From Halichondria panicea (lineage: Eukaryota > Porifera > Demospongiae > Suberitida > Halichondriidae): a DNA stretch of 64,000 nt. The stretch lies in the NCBI RefSeq assembly GCF_963675165.1, contig NC_087377.1, positions 12,448,632 through 12,512,631 of the forward strand, read 5' to 3'. Both the position numbers and the translations under genes were made by a program. Under the pieces are notes generated by a model. The model had not been told where the DNA came from. It did not search any database and was given only the letters and a program-made list of their open reading frames with translations. Shown here in pieces: positions 1 through 12,300 of the stretch (position 1 is its first letter; each line of letters begins with the position of its first letter).

Positions 1-68
1 CCTATGGCCGCCCACGCGCGCCTCGGGTAATAAGTGGAGTATGCAGATCTACAATGTACATTATCAAA

Positions 69-287
69 ACCGTATAGCGGGTATATTTCGAGGGTATAAA
101 TTTTCGCGGATGTGCCTTTAGAAAGATTTTTGCGGATTTAATTTTCGTGGAATAGCGCCTTTTTTGCAGCATGCATGCATGCATGGAATATTAAATTCAC
201 GGTTATAAATGTTCGCGGTTCATGCCTAATCCGCGGCGAAAACCACAAACATTTTTATACTCTCGAAATATACCCTCTATACGGTTT
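69..287. repeat. Palindromic MITE, ACCGTATAGCG family, copy 1
   Basis: The left end reads ACCGTATAGCGGGTATATTT and the right end is its near reverse complement, ending in CTATACGGT, so the element can fold on itself. The same ends recur near 8.73, 27.15, 43.51, 45.36, 49.42 and 54.02 kb. No coding capacity is visible, so it is a non-autonomous inverted-repeat element. Confidence 0.75.
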
Positions 288-363
288 GAAATAGTTGTAG
301 GAAACAAGGACACAAACTGTTTTGGAGCATAATTATGGCTTCTACACATTCCTAACAACTTAC

Positions 364-1575
364 CAGGATAGAGTTCAGGAATAGATCGACGTGTCTCTTG
401 AACACTCTCTTACCCAGCGACTTGGCAAACACTTTAAAGCTGTGGGAGAAGAATGAGGGGTGAGGTTGTGTGATGTGTGTGGATGTGCTGTGTGATTGAG
501 GGTGTAATGGGGTATGGGATAAAGGTATGTTGTGTAGATTGGGTATACTTTGTACATGTGCATGTGGTATAAATATCCAACTGTGGACAGAGAGAGAGAG
601 AAAGTGTTAGAGCAACATTGAACACATGCACTCAAGATACCGTATAGCCACAACACATAATACAACACAAATACTGTACAAGCATTGCATGTTCTGTGGA
701 ATGCACTTCTTACAGTGTCAACTTTTGAGGACATTAATCTGTTTAGCGAAGAACTGGTGTCTAAGAAATTTCAACCCATACACTATCCCTAAAGAAACTG
801 GAGAGCTACTTTCATATATCTTACTCATCTCACCAGTTTGAGCAGTGACTCCAGGAGGTTGATGTGTTGAGGGTAGTGTCTGTGTTGTAGTGTCTCAGCA
901 CAGAGGAGGGAGGACACTCGGTCACCACATCCACTCACACCACTCAGCTCTCCAAGCACAATAATAAAACTGGAGAGGGGGGTACAAAATTAGTAAAACT
1001 GCCTCAATTTACATCACACAACACATTCACAACCCTTGGATCCACCACATTTATACCACATGCACATGTACAAAGTACCTTATCAAACACATCTTTGTAC
1101 ATGATCAGTACACCTAATCTACATAACATCAACATACCTTTATCCCATACCCCACTACACCCTCAATCACATAGCATATCCACACATATCACACACCCTC
1201 ACTCTTCTCCCACAGCTCTCCCGGCTTGTGATAGTGTGAGTCCATACATCCTCCCCTCCTCATTTTGGGGGCCAATGAACCACACCGGTACATCTGCTGG
1301 TCTGGGTTGTCATGAATACGATGCACCACGCCAAATACAGCCGGTCCATGATCAATATCAGAGGAGCTGAGGAATGGGGAGGAAGAACAGTAATTGAATT
1401 GCTTCTAATCCCAAAACGTATACTGCATGACTATAATTATACACATACTCAAAATCACCAGCCTCAGGAGTTCCTTTGCCATGCAGTTGATCCTATCTTA
1501 CATAGTCTGCCAGCTCCTCTAGGTTAATTAATTGGTCTTCCAGAGTAATTAACTCTTCATCATCCATTAATAGTC
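364..1575 (-). pseudogene. Fragments of a duplicated HEAT-like gene, copy alpha
   Basis: Read on the minus strand this stretch holds several exon-like blocks shared with other copies in the window. They are an N-terminal block starting MDDEEL near 1510-1575, a block near 1200-1370, a block near 834-955 coding GELSGVSGCGDRVSSLLC and ending in a consensus donor, and a block at 364-439 coding VFAKSLGKRVFKRHVDLF followed by GTAAGT. Exons found in other copies (the TWRVVTQTRG block and the HAVREAAC block) are absent. The N-terminal block has an in-frame stop soon after the start. I take it as a broken copy. The parent protein is not recognised; the helical pattern resembles HEAT repeats. Confidence 0.5.
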
Positions 1576-1989
1576 AATCAAGCAAGCAAGCAACTGCAAT
1601 GAGACAAAACAGAGGATAAAGATCCACTACACAATAAACATCAAGTGAGACAGGGATTTAGCTCTGATAAAGGGTCATGCAATCTATAACCATTATTTGA
1701 TGGACATAAATGATAAAGGGTCATGCAATGTACATAACATTACTGGTTGGCTGGTCTCTGGGAGGAACTCCCTCATAACCACGGAGGCTGACATACACAA
1801 AAAAATGGTAGTGGGCTCATGTAAAGTGTATCTAGAAAGTGAAAGCACTAAGAGAATGCAGTGATGTCATTGTAATGATGTAATAAAACGTCTCATGTTT
1901 CACATGGAGACTAGGTATCACTGGTCAACTATGGACATGGTTCAAACACACTAATATATCGACAACACTTCATGGCAATTGGTAGAAGA

Positions 1990-2345
1990 GCTTCCTCCCC
2001 TCTACGAGTTTTGCATGTATCTGGCGTTCCTCAAGTTAAGGAAGCATCTTGGGGCCTATATATGCTTTTCTTAGTCTATATCAATGATCTACCAGAAAAA
2101 TTAACTTTGAAACTTGTGCAGATGATGCCAAACTAGTTGCCCCCAATAACGTCTTGCAGTGATCATACAATTATACTATTTTCGTTTATCTATGGTCCGT
2201 CCAACGAAGGGAAACCAAGTTTATCCTAGGAGGCTACACCAGAACAACAGACTACAAAACTCGCCTCACTAAACTCAATATGCTCCATGGTTTGAGCTCC
2301 AAGACATTAGTGAAGTGTCTTAAATATACCCGCCAGATAATGTAG
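1990..2345 (+). mobile_element. LINE reverse-transcriptase remnant
   Basis: Broken plus-strand reading frames resemble the non-LTR reverse transcriptase core. One stretch has a GVPQ motif near 2023, then a FLVYINDLPE-like segment near 2070-2095 and a shifted version of the catalytic ADD motif near 2120. A second stretch near 2205-2315 (QRRETKFILGGYTR) matches the region after the polymerase domain. The frames are interrupted by indels and stops and the middle is missing, so this is a dead fragment. Confidence 0.6.
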
Positions 2346-2394
2346 AGCTGAGTACACATCTATGTACTCACCTCCAATCTAGCTCGTAGCTGGT

Positions 2395-2480
2395 CAAGAC
2401 CAATTGCTCCTCTCCGAGATGATCAGTCAGCTCCTTCCATGTTGAGCAACTCTTCATCCATTGGTAAATCACTCCCATTA
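2395..2480 (-). pseudogene. Isolated N-terminal exon copy of the HEAT-like gene
   Basis: The minus strand reads MDEELL and then, after a frameshift, WKELTDHLGEEQLV. This matches the MDDEELLWKTNLEELAD block seen near 1.5, 8.3 and 53.8 kb. It carries no other exon, so it is a solo fragment. From 2480 to about 3120 I see nothing recognisable. Confidence 0.4.
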
Positions 2481-3119
2481 AGCATCCAGCATTGTCATTG
2501 CAACACGTATCTTCAATCTATAGTGGTCCAGGAGAAAATGAGATTAAAGTGGGTAGTATGATTAAATTAACTAATAACGTATTTATTACTAGCACTTATA
2601 CTTTGCAAGTATAAAACTTAAGGTGTGACAAAACAATGGTTAATCACATCAGCACAATGTAACAGGATTGCAAAATAAAACCACAGCCAGCTAGGTTCAT
2701 AATACAGTCAAAGGTTTCTTACTGGGTATGTGTAGTGTAAATTGTTTTCGCGTTAGAATAATGAGCACGTCTTTTCTCCACATACAAAAACAAACAAGTA
2801 ACAATCTTGACAACATCAACAAATATATAGTAAATTATCAGTACAGGCACTAATCATGTGCAGTGCTGTTAGTCAGGAGACTCTATGATGAGGAATTGGT
2901 CAGTTTAGAGGATACACCACTCTTTGACCAGCCAAGTCCATGAGCTACTGAAGGCACACGTAATGAAACCACTCAAAGTAGGCAATGAAATAGCAAATCT
3001 AAGATCCACTCACCACTTTTGGTACAGACTTTAAGAGTGGACAAGTAATAACAAAAAACAGATGGTAAAGATCTGCTAGAGACGATAAACATTAACAATG
3101 ACGACGCATGTCCAGCCTC

Positions 3120-3422
3120 CTCTGTATTTCAGTGAAGCACTGGTGTCTAAGAAATTTCAAACCATACACTAGCTAGCTATCAATCACTAAAGCAACTGGA
3201 GAGCTACTTTCATATCTTGCCTCAATTTACACATTCACAAGCTGTACTCAACACTTAGACACTTGGATCCTTGTGTATACCACATGCACATCTACAAAAG
3301 TAAGTGACCCCTTATCACACACATGATCAGTACACCTAATCTACAACATCAACATACCTTTATCCCATACCCCACTACACCCTCAATCACATAGCATATC
3401 CACACACACCACACACCCTCAT
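3120..3422 (-). repeat. Duplicated intronic segment of the HEAT-like gene copies
   Basis: This non-coding stretch repeats blocks found near 720-1200, 18.31-18.65 and 44.65-44.87 kb, including the phrases CTAAGAAATTTCAAACC and CCTTTATCCCATACCCCACT. These phrases lie between exon fragments in the other copies, so they are former intron sequence. No exon is left here. Confidence 0.45.
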
Positions 3423-3423
3423 C

Positions 3424-3768
3424 TAGTAGAGCCTTGCAGTTCTCTTCTCACTCTTGCAGCTACCAATAGCTAGCGTTCTAGTGCAGAGCTAACTACTTAG
3501 TAGAGTGGCAACACTCCATGGACAAGTTTTGCTACACACTCTTCTGAAAAGGCTGCAATGGCATTCCAAGCAAAAGTAGGCATAACTCGAGAACGAAGCA
3601 TTATATTGCAATCCACTAATTAAAATCCAAGTAAACATGACTAGAAGCCTATAGAAACTCATACTTACAGTTCATTGATCCTTGAGCAGCTATATAGCAG
3701 TCTACACACACAAACACACTACCATATACCTCGCTTGCACATGCGCACCGATGCATAATTATTATACT
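3424..3768 (-). repeat. Dispersed repeat R1, copy 1
   Basis: A block of roughly 350 bp with the landmarks AGCTACCAATAGCTAGCG and, at the other end, CATATACCTCGCTTGCACAT. Further copies lie near 11.0-11.4 kb (same orientation), 15.85-16.2 and 30.9-31.2 kb (opposite), and a diverged one near 54.4-54.8 kb. No reading frame is conserved between copies. It may be a MITE or SINE; I cannot tell which. Confidence 0.65.
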
Positions 3769-3769
3769 C

Positions 3770-4250
3770 CGCCTCAATTTACATGACACAACACATTCAC
3801 AAGCTGTACTCAACAATTGGACACTGTGTTACCCATATCAAACACATCTTTGTACATGATCAGTACACCTAATCTACACAACATCAACATACCTTTATCC
3901 CATACCCCACTACACCCTCAATCACATAGCATACCCACACATATCACACACCCTCACCCCTCACTCTTCTCCCACGGCTCTCCTGGCTTGTGATGGTGTG
4001 AGTCCATACATCCTCCCCTCAGGATCAATACCAGAGGATCTAAGGAAGGAGCAGTAGAATATACTTCATCTGATTTGCTTCTTACGACGCAACATCAAAG
4101 AATATTACACAATCTTTCAAACAACTGTTCAGGTAGTAACATGGTCAAAAGAGCTTTAAGTGCTCAATGTACAACAATATTGATTGCTAAGCAGCAGCTC
4201 ACAAGGTTAGAGAAAGAGATAGAGAAACTTTGAGTGCTGTCAGGAGTGCA
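3770..4250 (-). repeat. Second duplicated segment of the HEAT-like gene region
   Basis: This segment repeats the intronic block with CCTTTATCCCATACCCCACT, then a short exon remnant near 3960-4035, then a block near 4090-4230 (with CAACAATATTGATTGC) that is duplicated near 45.12-45.25 kb. It is non-coding as it stands. From 4250 to about 5290 I see no gene; 4725-4800 resembles the end of the repeat at 52.53-52.92 kb. Confidence 0.4.
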
Positions 4251-5294
4251 TGAATATTCATGCACTCCTAGACTGGTACAGTGCAACAACCAAAGAGAGT
4301 AGAACTTTTGATTTTTTACGTTTTTGTGAATATCTTCTAAACTAAATGTGATTGGAACAATTTGAGTGCAGGTACTGAAAGTTCAACTCTTGGCGCTTCC
4401 ATTGGACCACCACCTGTTACATCATAATACATCATCACTCCAAGATGGCTGCTGCAATATGTGTACATTGAAAATATGTTAGGCATGAAACTATCTTATA
4501 TGTTTGAGTTAAGATCTGAAATTTGTTATGCAAGTACTTCATTACCTTGCGCATCTTTTGAGCTCTTACAGAAGTGCAGGCTACTAGTAAGTTCTGAGAT
4601 ATACAAAGTTTTGTAAATTTCTCTTTGTATTATCACTAAATTAACATGGCAATTCTTCATAATTATATAATACTGATTATGCTCTCTCTCTTTTGCACTC
4701 TGTACTACTATAAATTATATGCATAAAGGCCGTTCTCAAATTGTAGCCTCCTCTGCCAGCAAAATGAGAGCCGCGACTCCTAATCAAGCATATACGGTAT
4801 AGATAGAGTCAAGTGGCCATTATTTGATGTTACTTGTGCATCTATGGGTTCTATGTTGGCTTTAGAGGTATAAATGTGGGAATAATAAAATAATAATAGG
4901 TTTTAATTAACTAATTAGCATGCATAATAGGCTACCAACCCCTACCGATATGAGAATACACACCCTTGTATGTTAACAAGTGAACATGTACATACTTAAG
5001 ACAATATTGACTTCGAAGCTGATTATAGGTAAAGAATGTTAACTAAATACATATAAAGTAAGCCGTCTTACAATCTGGACAAGGGTGTCCACATTTAAAC
5101 ATCACACATAATTACATTGCTTAAACTAGTGATTCTTACCACAGGCAAATATAGGTCAACAGCCATGAGCAGGTAATGTGTTCAAGGGAACTTAATGCAC
5201 AATGCATTATTGCTTCTTAGACTACATTACATCATCTGTAATTGATCTGATTGGCTAAAAACAGTAGATTACATGGAAGCATAATCTACTGGAA

Positions 5295-5390
5295 GAACTT
5301 ATTCTACAGGAAATGGGCGCATATTCTACAGGAAATGGACGCATATTCTACAGGAAATGGACGCATATTCTACAGGAAGTGACAATAATT
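5295..5390. repeat. Short tandem repeat, about 24 bp x 4
   Basis: The phrase ATTCTACAGGAAATGGACGC recurs four times head to tail with a period of about 24 bp, the last unit diverging. The phrase GCATATTCTAC also marks the hairpin at 5962-6067, so the two may be related. Confidence 0.75.
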
Positions 5391-5961
5391 TGCAGGAAGT
5401 TCTCAAAAGTTGAAATGAAATTTTTAGTGAAAGTGACAAGAAGATGACAAAAACATTATAAAAAACACAGAATGCAATAGTTTGTTCAGTCAATATCCAT
5501 TCTTTCCATGTCCACTGTTGCTTTGTATTGCTTTTTCCAGTTGGGCATGGGCAAGGGGGCCAGGAAGCATCAAAAACACTTTAGCAGTTGCTTGACACTT
5601 TCTATTGAGGTTCCATGCCGGTCCAGTCTGCTCTATACCCCCTCCACTCCACCACAGTGCTTCATTCTTCTTGTAGTGTTGCAGAGTCAGTTCTAGCATA
5701 GTTCTATGTTCTTTTTACTTGTCTGTTCTTTCCAGTATCTTCAGGAAGCGTTTCACAAGCTTTACTAAGTTTTACTGTAGTTTTTCGTTGTTTTGAAGCC
5801 GTCTTCTTGTCTTTTTCTGTCAACTGGTGTCTCTCACAGCTCGTCCAGCTCGTCCAGCTCGCACAAATTCAATTTCTGTTGCTACGCACCAAACCTGGCT
5901 TTTTATAACCACGCCTCGCGCATGCGCAATGAAGTCCAAGTTAGATAGACCACACCCACTC

Positions 5962-6067
5962 GTAGAATATGCGTCTTAGTAACCGCCTTGGTTACGGTTA
6001 GATTCCCTCGGCTTTGCGCCTCGGGCTAACCGCAACCGCGGAGGTTACATAGACGCATATTCTACTC
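5962..6067. repeat. Hairpin inverted repeat
   Basis: The left arm begins GTAGAATATGCGTCTTAGTAA and the right arm ends with its near complement, GACGCATATTCTAC, around a GC-rich centre. It probably is a small palindromic MITE. From 6070 to 7160 I see no gene or recognisable element. Confidence 0.65.
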
Positions 6068-7159
6068 TTAGGTGTAGTCTATCCTATACATAGTGACGTG
6101 CATGGTAGTACCACTGACCAATCCAAGTGATGTACCAACTACTGTACAAACATATTCCTGTAATAACCATCCCAGAAAATGGACAAGAACTGTTACAAAG
6201 AATTAACATTTCAGTGCACTAGCCACATGCGTGTGTGAACATACAGTATCTATCTATGTACTATACCGGTAGTATGTGCACAAAATAATTAGCTGTTAGG
6301 GGTTATAATAGTACAAAGTATTATATAATCCAATAATGATGCATTAAGGGAACATTACAGTACGCCATGAAGCTACCCAAGCTGTTTAAAGTCCGAGTAC
6401 AAATTTCCATTCAGATACACAAAGGATATTTATGATCTGATGATGTCAAGTTTTGCTATGGAAACACCAATCAGTGAGTAGCTCCTTGCTACAAGGATTC
6501 CTAGGTGAATTCCAGACACACCCAAACATTCAACAATAAATCCAGAGAACACTTCCTATAGAGCTATAATAAAACATATTCACCTCAATGACATGTGCGT
6601 GGTGGCGTATACCCGCTATATAGAGTACAACATGCAATCTTAGTCTTGATGATGCACTGCTTGCATGCCTTCATAGCTATACGAACACATTCCAAGCTCA
6701 ATAATAAATTAGTCTAGCTAACCAAGAAATAATAATATTATGGGTACAGTATTATGGGTACAGGGTATTTTCCTAGGCCTACAGTTTGAGGTATTGTAAC
6801 AGAACAGTTAATTGAGTAAGCTTATTAAAACACAGACTGTGACAGTCTCACAATGGGCGTATCGCTTAAAAAGGGCGTGGAGGTGCTGTAGAGACACTAG
6901 CTTCAGTAAATATAATTATGGCTGCAGACTATATTCCACAACCATACAATTGTAATAGTACACGTGCATGTACGTAATTACAGGGGGGCATGCTTTGTGA
7001 GAGAGTTTGTGCCAATCAACGCACGGTTTAGGACAGTGTCTTTGATTGTCCTGGGATGTCGTCTGTTATATGGCGGGAGATCGAGAGGGGAAGGGGCTCT
7101 GTTTTACTTGTGCACAGTATTTGTTTGGTTCATGTTCAACTCCACAGGGAAACGACCTG

Positions 7160-7398
7160 TGAGTGTGTGTGTGTGTGTGTGTGTGTGAAGAGGGGGTGAG
7201 TGTTGGGTCATAAAACACTGTACATGGTGATCCAAATCACTAAGCCCAAAATAATACTCCAAAAAAGATCGTACTATACCTGTTCAATCAATGTCTCTGG
7301 CAGCCTCACAGTCTCAGCCAGCTCCCTTCACTTGTGCTTCATTGACCTGATCTGCATCAAGACCTGGTAGGAGCTTTTCCACATCAGCCAGGCTGAGG

Positions 7399-7433
<35 letters not shown>
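7160..7433. repeat. Two GT microsatellites flanking a possible terminal exon
   Basis: Pure GT runs lie at about 7160-7187 and 7399-7433. Between them the minus strand can be read from a CACACAG acceptor as SLADVEKLLPGLDADQVNEA and on to a stop near 7314, which looks like a small terminal exon. No partner exon was found, so I do not call it a gene. Confidence 0.5.
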
Positions 7434-7439
<6 letters not shown>

Positions 7440-7754
7440 TGAAAGTGAAACCAAAACCAGTGAGTTGGACAAACATAAACTGGACAAACATATAGCACTC
7501 ACTATAGTGCAAACTACAAACTAGAACACTGAAGTGCAAACCTTTGTGTTAATTTGAGGTTTAGTGAGTCTATACAGCCTCTAGGCCAACGTGCAGGTTT
7601 GAACTTTTTAGCTTCTTTCGCCTTCATTCGACAACAAAGTTTTAACATCAAAATCTGCCAAATTTAAACTACTACCTTGTTGTGTTGAGGCTATCCATGG
7701 TACAAATGCAGTGCTATCACATCCAGGTGAGTAGACTCAGAATACACATACAGA

Positions 7755-7788
7755 CTGACAGACAGACAGACAGACAGACAGACTAACC
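7755..7788. repeat. GACA tetranucleotide microsatellite
   Basis: A run of GACA units within otherwise unremarkable sequence. From about 7500 to 8260 I see no gene. Confidence 0.7.
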
Positions 7789-8264
7789 GACTACTATAAC
7801 CCGCGTCACGCCTCGGGTTAACAATCCTTTATTTAGATTCAGGGCAGCACTACAAGCCTCCTGTCACTAGAAGAAGCAATAAATGCTATGCACACTTTTA
7901 GTTAAGCCATGAATAATCCTACAGTCTCTATAGAGTGACTCCACATAACAAGGTACCAGTATGGCTCAATTACCCACAGCCTTAAAAGGTAATGGTAAAA
8001 TCGGAAGACATACAGCTGACAGCTTATCAAAGAACACTTTGTGTTTTCCCACTGTCTCCTAATCAGCGGTTCAACATAACCAAATTGGTATTCTCACTAA
8101 CTTCAGTAAACAGATAAAATATGACCTTGGTGAAAGAGCTAATTCTAATTATATTCAACTTAATCGGACAGCAAAAAAATGCAGTGCCACAATTCAAGCA
8201 ATATACATACCATGTAATATTGTTGACTGCATATTCAGATAATCACGGTCGAGTTCCTTTGACA

Positions 8265-8365
8265 GTTGCTTGCTCTTCTACTGAGATGAGTATGATCGGC
8301 CAGTTTCCTCCAGGTTGGTCGTCCAGAGCAACTCTTCATCAAGCATCTAGCACTGAATGTCTATT
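8265..8365 (-). pseudogene. Isolated N-terminal exon copy of the HEAT-like gene
   Basis: The minus strand reads DEELLWTTNLEETGRS, a close relative of the N-terminal block seen near 53.8 kb. The expected ATG is altered and no downstream exon follows. It is a solo fragment. Confidence 0.45.
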
Positions 8366-8727
8366 GCAATATGAATCCTCAATCTAGAATATAATATACT
8401 TGCGAGCAGCGTAATTACTTTGCCAGTGGAAACAAAATGCAGTGCAAGCTTACAATGTTCTGAGCAGCTGTGATTACATCGTTAACTATCGTGAAAGTTA
8501 GATTGTGCAATTCCCTGGCAGTTATCCTACAAAGTGGTAAATTTAAAGCACAACTCTATTACACCGGTTGGACCCATGCAACTTCCTGTATAGCTCTGTT
8601 GTTGAATCACATGTCAATTTGCCGAAAATTTTGTGTATACAGTATACAATTATGAATATACACGACTGTACATAAGTCTACTATTTCCTAAGTATGCATG
8701 TGCATAACACTAACTCATCCTATATAT

Positions 8728-8860
8728 ACCGCGTACAGCGTGAATTTTTGCTGTTTTCGTGGGTTAGCAATCCTACACAAAAATTAATTCCATGAAAATT
8801 GTTTCTTTCATCTGCAAAGATTGAAGGCGTGGCCAGGGAGTGCTTCCGGTAAGCAGTAGG
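8728..8860. repeat. Remnant of the ACCGTATAGCG MITE family
   Basis: It keeps the internal phrase CGTGGGTTAGCAATCCTACA, shared with the intact copies at 43.5 and 54.0 kb, and a decayed left end. The right end is lost. Confidence 0.5.
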
Positions 8861-9020
8861 GGTGCGGCGATTATGCGAGCATAATTTTGGGAATAATAGG
8901 TAGCTTAGAGAATTAAGAATTATGCGGGAATAAACGGTAGGTGGGTACGTGGGAATAATTATGCCACGTGGCTAGCATTCTAAATGAAGCACAATTACCA
9001 TTGTTATTGTACTCTGGCAG

Positions 9021-9211
9021 GACAAACTATGATACAGCTAGCTACTAGTATATATATGGAATCTGAAGAAAATCAAGAGATAGCACATCCAGTAATATCT
9101 CTAGTGCCTATCCCAACACAAGTTACACTGAAACCAGTTCTATTTCCAAGTAGATTGAGTTATATCGATACTGGCACTTCGTTCGGTGATCAGCAAGACA
9201 AGGCTCTTTAG
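9021..9211 (+). CDS. Possible terminal exon of an unidentified plus-strand gene
   Basis: After a consensus acceptor (CTCTGGCAG) an open frame runs for about 63 codons to a TAG, passing through ESEENQEIAHPVISLVPIPT. A canonical AATAAA follows 33 bp later. The exon starts in phase 1, like the receptor exons elsewhere in the window, so it could be a cytoplasmic tail of a lost or distant receptor gene. No upstream exon was recognised. It may also be chance open sequence. Confidence 0.3.
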
Positions 9212-9244
9212 GACTATGTAAAGACTTCACCCATGTTGCAATTT

Positions 9245-9264
9245 AATAAAATATGATTTTTATT
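9245..9264. terminator. Back-to-back poly(A) signals of two convergent genes
   Basis: AATAAA lies on the plus strand at 9245-9250, and TTTATT, which is AATAAA on the minus strand, at 9259-9264. The first would serve the exon ending at 9211, the second the minus-strand receptor whose stop codon is at 9369-9371. Confidence 0.5.
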
Positions 9265-9368
9265 GTGATTTTAATGAAGAATACTAAATTTAGTTTTTTG
9301 GGGCTCAAACACTGACAAAATTTCGCGCTATAATTATACGGTTGTCACAAAAAAGGTTATGTGTAGTG

Positions 9369-12300
9369 TTAAGGCTGTTCAAGTTCCAGTTCTCCCAGTT
9401 CAAGAGTTTTACTCCCCACACCAACAACAAACCGTGCAGAGTATTCTTCCATCTTGATAACAACATCATTTGAAGGAGGCGATGAAGAAATATCTGAATT
9501 ACAAAGGTAACCAGGGTCTGCAAAGTAAGAAATGTAGTTGAATTTTTTGAGTTACTGACTCAAGACAAGCAGACTTACTGTATTTGGAAGAAATCTTCTT
9601 AGCCATAGCTCCAAAGAACTGCCTCGTCTGTACATGTACATCATTATCAGAAGACTCTGATATATTCTCCAAAGCTATGACAAGTTTGGCCACTGCACTG
9701 TTCTTGTTCTTCGGATGCTGATTAAAATGATATTCAACAAGATGCTTAAGATTTGCCTCTTCGTTTTGTTTTAAGTTGAGTTTTTTTTCAAGTCCAAGAA
9801 AATTTAAAAGAATTTTCCAATAGCACGACAGAGGAGTAAGAAGTAGCAGCAGATCGTCTTGAACTTCATCTGACTTAAGCTCTACATACGAGGAAGAAAC
9901 AGCAAATCTTTTATTATAAGTGCAAGCACCAATTAATTATATGCCATTAATACATTAATACATGCAGTTCAAGTTTGTTCACGTTTATATCTCCTAATCC
10001 CATCGCAGCACAAGAATTCTGTACTATACAATGGTTCTGGTGTGGTACTCTAGTTTTGCATTGCTGTTAGATAATCCTCAGTACCTGTATACGTGCATAT
10101 ATTGATCTCTAGTCGCTATGTATGTACAGTATGGCTACAGCAGCATTAAATAGAAACTTAGGTAGTTGAACTATCAAGTAGCTAAGGTAGGTGAACTATC
10201 AAGTAGCTAAGGTGAACTACTATAGTAGCTCTCAGGGCCACCGTAATTCTGTGTTCAAATGACTGGTTTTTGAGCCCCAAGCAGTTGCAAACATCCAAAA
10301 AGGTCATAAAAGCAGTCTTTACTACGCAGAGCCAGGTCAATCAAATCCCCCAGTATGGCATGGGGCAAAAATGTCAGGTCAAATTCCCCCATACGTCCCG
10401 GGGGGGGGGGGGGGGGGGTAGTTGGGCAACACATTGATAGGTGCATTACTGCATGTTTTTGTGATGTCACTATGAAAATACTTGTGGTATGTATTTCCTG
10501 TATTGATACTGGAGGTCTTAGGGCAGCTGGGACATTATTTACAAATTCACTAAAATTCGATAAAATTAGTACCCGTTTATCGTAACATTATGTACTTACA
10601 ATTAAATACTATACACTCACCTTTAGAATCCACACTAGAGCGAGACTGTAACTTTGTTGAGATTTCTAGGTCCTAGAATTATATATATATATGTATTATG
10701 TATAAATTATAGTGATTAATTATATATACATCGATCATTTTGAATTCCAAGCCATCTTATCCCAGCCAAATTATACCCACCCAAATGTATTAGCATGTAC
10801 GGTTTAATGAAGAGTTACAATCACTCAATCACTCCAGATATAATGAAAGCACCGCAGGTGCTGATGCCTCGGTGGAGATGCTAAAGCTACATAACATAAA
10901 GCTACTATACACGTGATAAACAATTTAATTTTGCTGCATGCAAAAACTCACAGAGTGGGTAATGATCGACTATGATTGTTGTTAAAAAATGATCGATGCC
11001 AAAAGTTAAAGTCTAAAATTAATGGCTGCATTAGCAGAGCCTTGCAGCTCTCTTCTCACTCTTGCAGCTACCAATAGCTAGCGTTCTAGTGCAGAGCTAA
11101 CTACTAAGTAGAGTAGCAACACTCGGTAAACAAGTTTGGCTACGTGCTCTTCTGAAAAGGCTGCAATGGCATTCCAAGTAAGCAAAACTAGGCATAACTT
11201 GAGAACGAAGCATTATTTTGCAAATCCACGAATTAAAATCCAAGTAAACATGACTAGAAGCCTATAGAAACTCTTACTTGCACTTGATTCATCCTTGAGC
11301 AGCTGTAGCAGTCTACATGCACACACACACAAACACACTACCATATACCTCGCTTGCGCATGCGCACCGAGGCATAATTATTATATATAGACTGTAATAC
11401 CTTTTATACGCACTAGCTCTTACACAAATGCACATACCTCAGGACCAGCGTTTGAAGATTGAATTTCTCGGTTTTTCCTCGACCTTGGTCCATCTGAACA
11501 GTTATACGTACAACAATGACGATAAATTTATTATAAAATCTACTCTTTACCTTTAGGATTCGGTATAGATTGTTGTGATATAATAACATCAGTGCTACCA
11601 GCATCATCAACAACGTGTTGAGGCGTTGAGAAGCAGCTTTTAATATCATCATTGGTTTCCTCTTCTTCTGCTTCTTCTAAATAGTATGATATAATTATGG
11701 TGCGCACGACGCACACATATATACACACACATGCAGTCAGCTTTACCGTTAGAATCTGGATTGTCTGTCGGGATTTCTTTGTCCTAGAAACATTTATATG
11801 CATCATATAGACATACTTAAATTCCAAGCAATTTAGCATAGCCGAATAGTATAATAAATTTTTTCAAGCAGCAATATCATAAAGCTGACCCTATAGAGGT
11901 ATAGTGACCATGCACACATGTACGTGCATATTCTGTTAGGGACATATTTTGAAAGTTGTGATCTCACTAGCTGTTTAGCACATAATTATGCTGGATGGTA
12001 TTAAGTTGTTGGTTATTAATTTAAGGTTTGTAAATAACTTGCGTAGTTTTCCAAAAACACACGCGAAAAGTAATCTAAGGTATATAATTATGTGGAGAAA
12101 CACCCAAGACTATAATTATACCACAATACATAATAGCTCTCACACAAATTTAAGTGACATAATTATGCAACATACCTCTAAAGAAGCTGAAGTCGTCACG
12201 CCTACAAGTATACCATAAAGCAGATTAATGTTACAGCAATGAAAATTATACACATCGCTCCTTACTTGTAGGTAGTTGCGTAGCAACTTCCACTCTGTCA

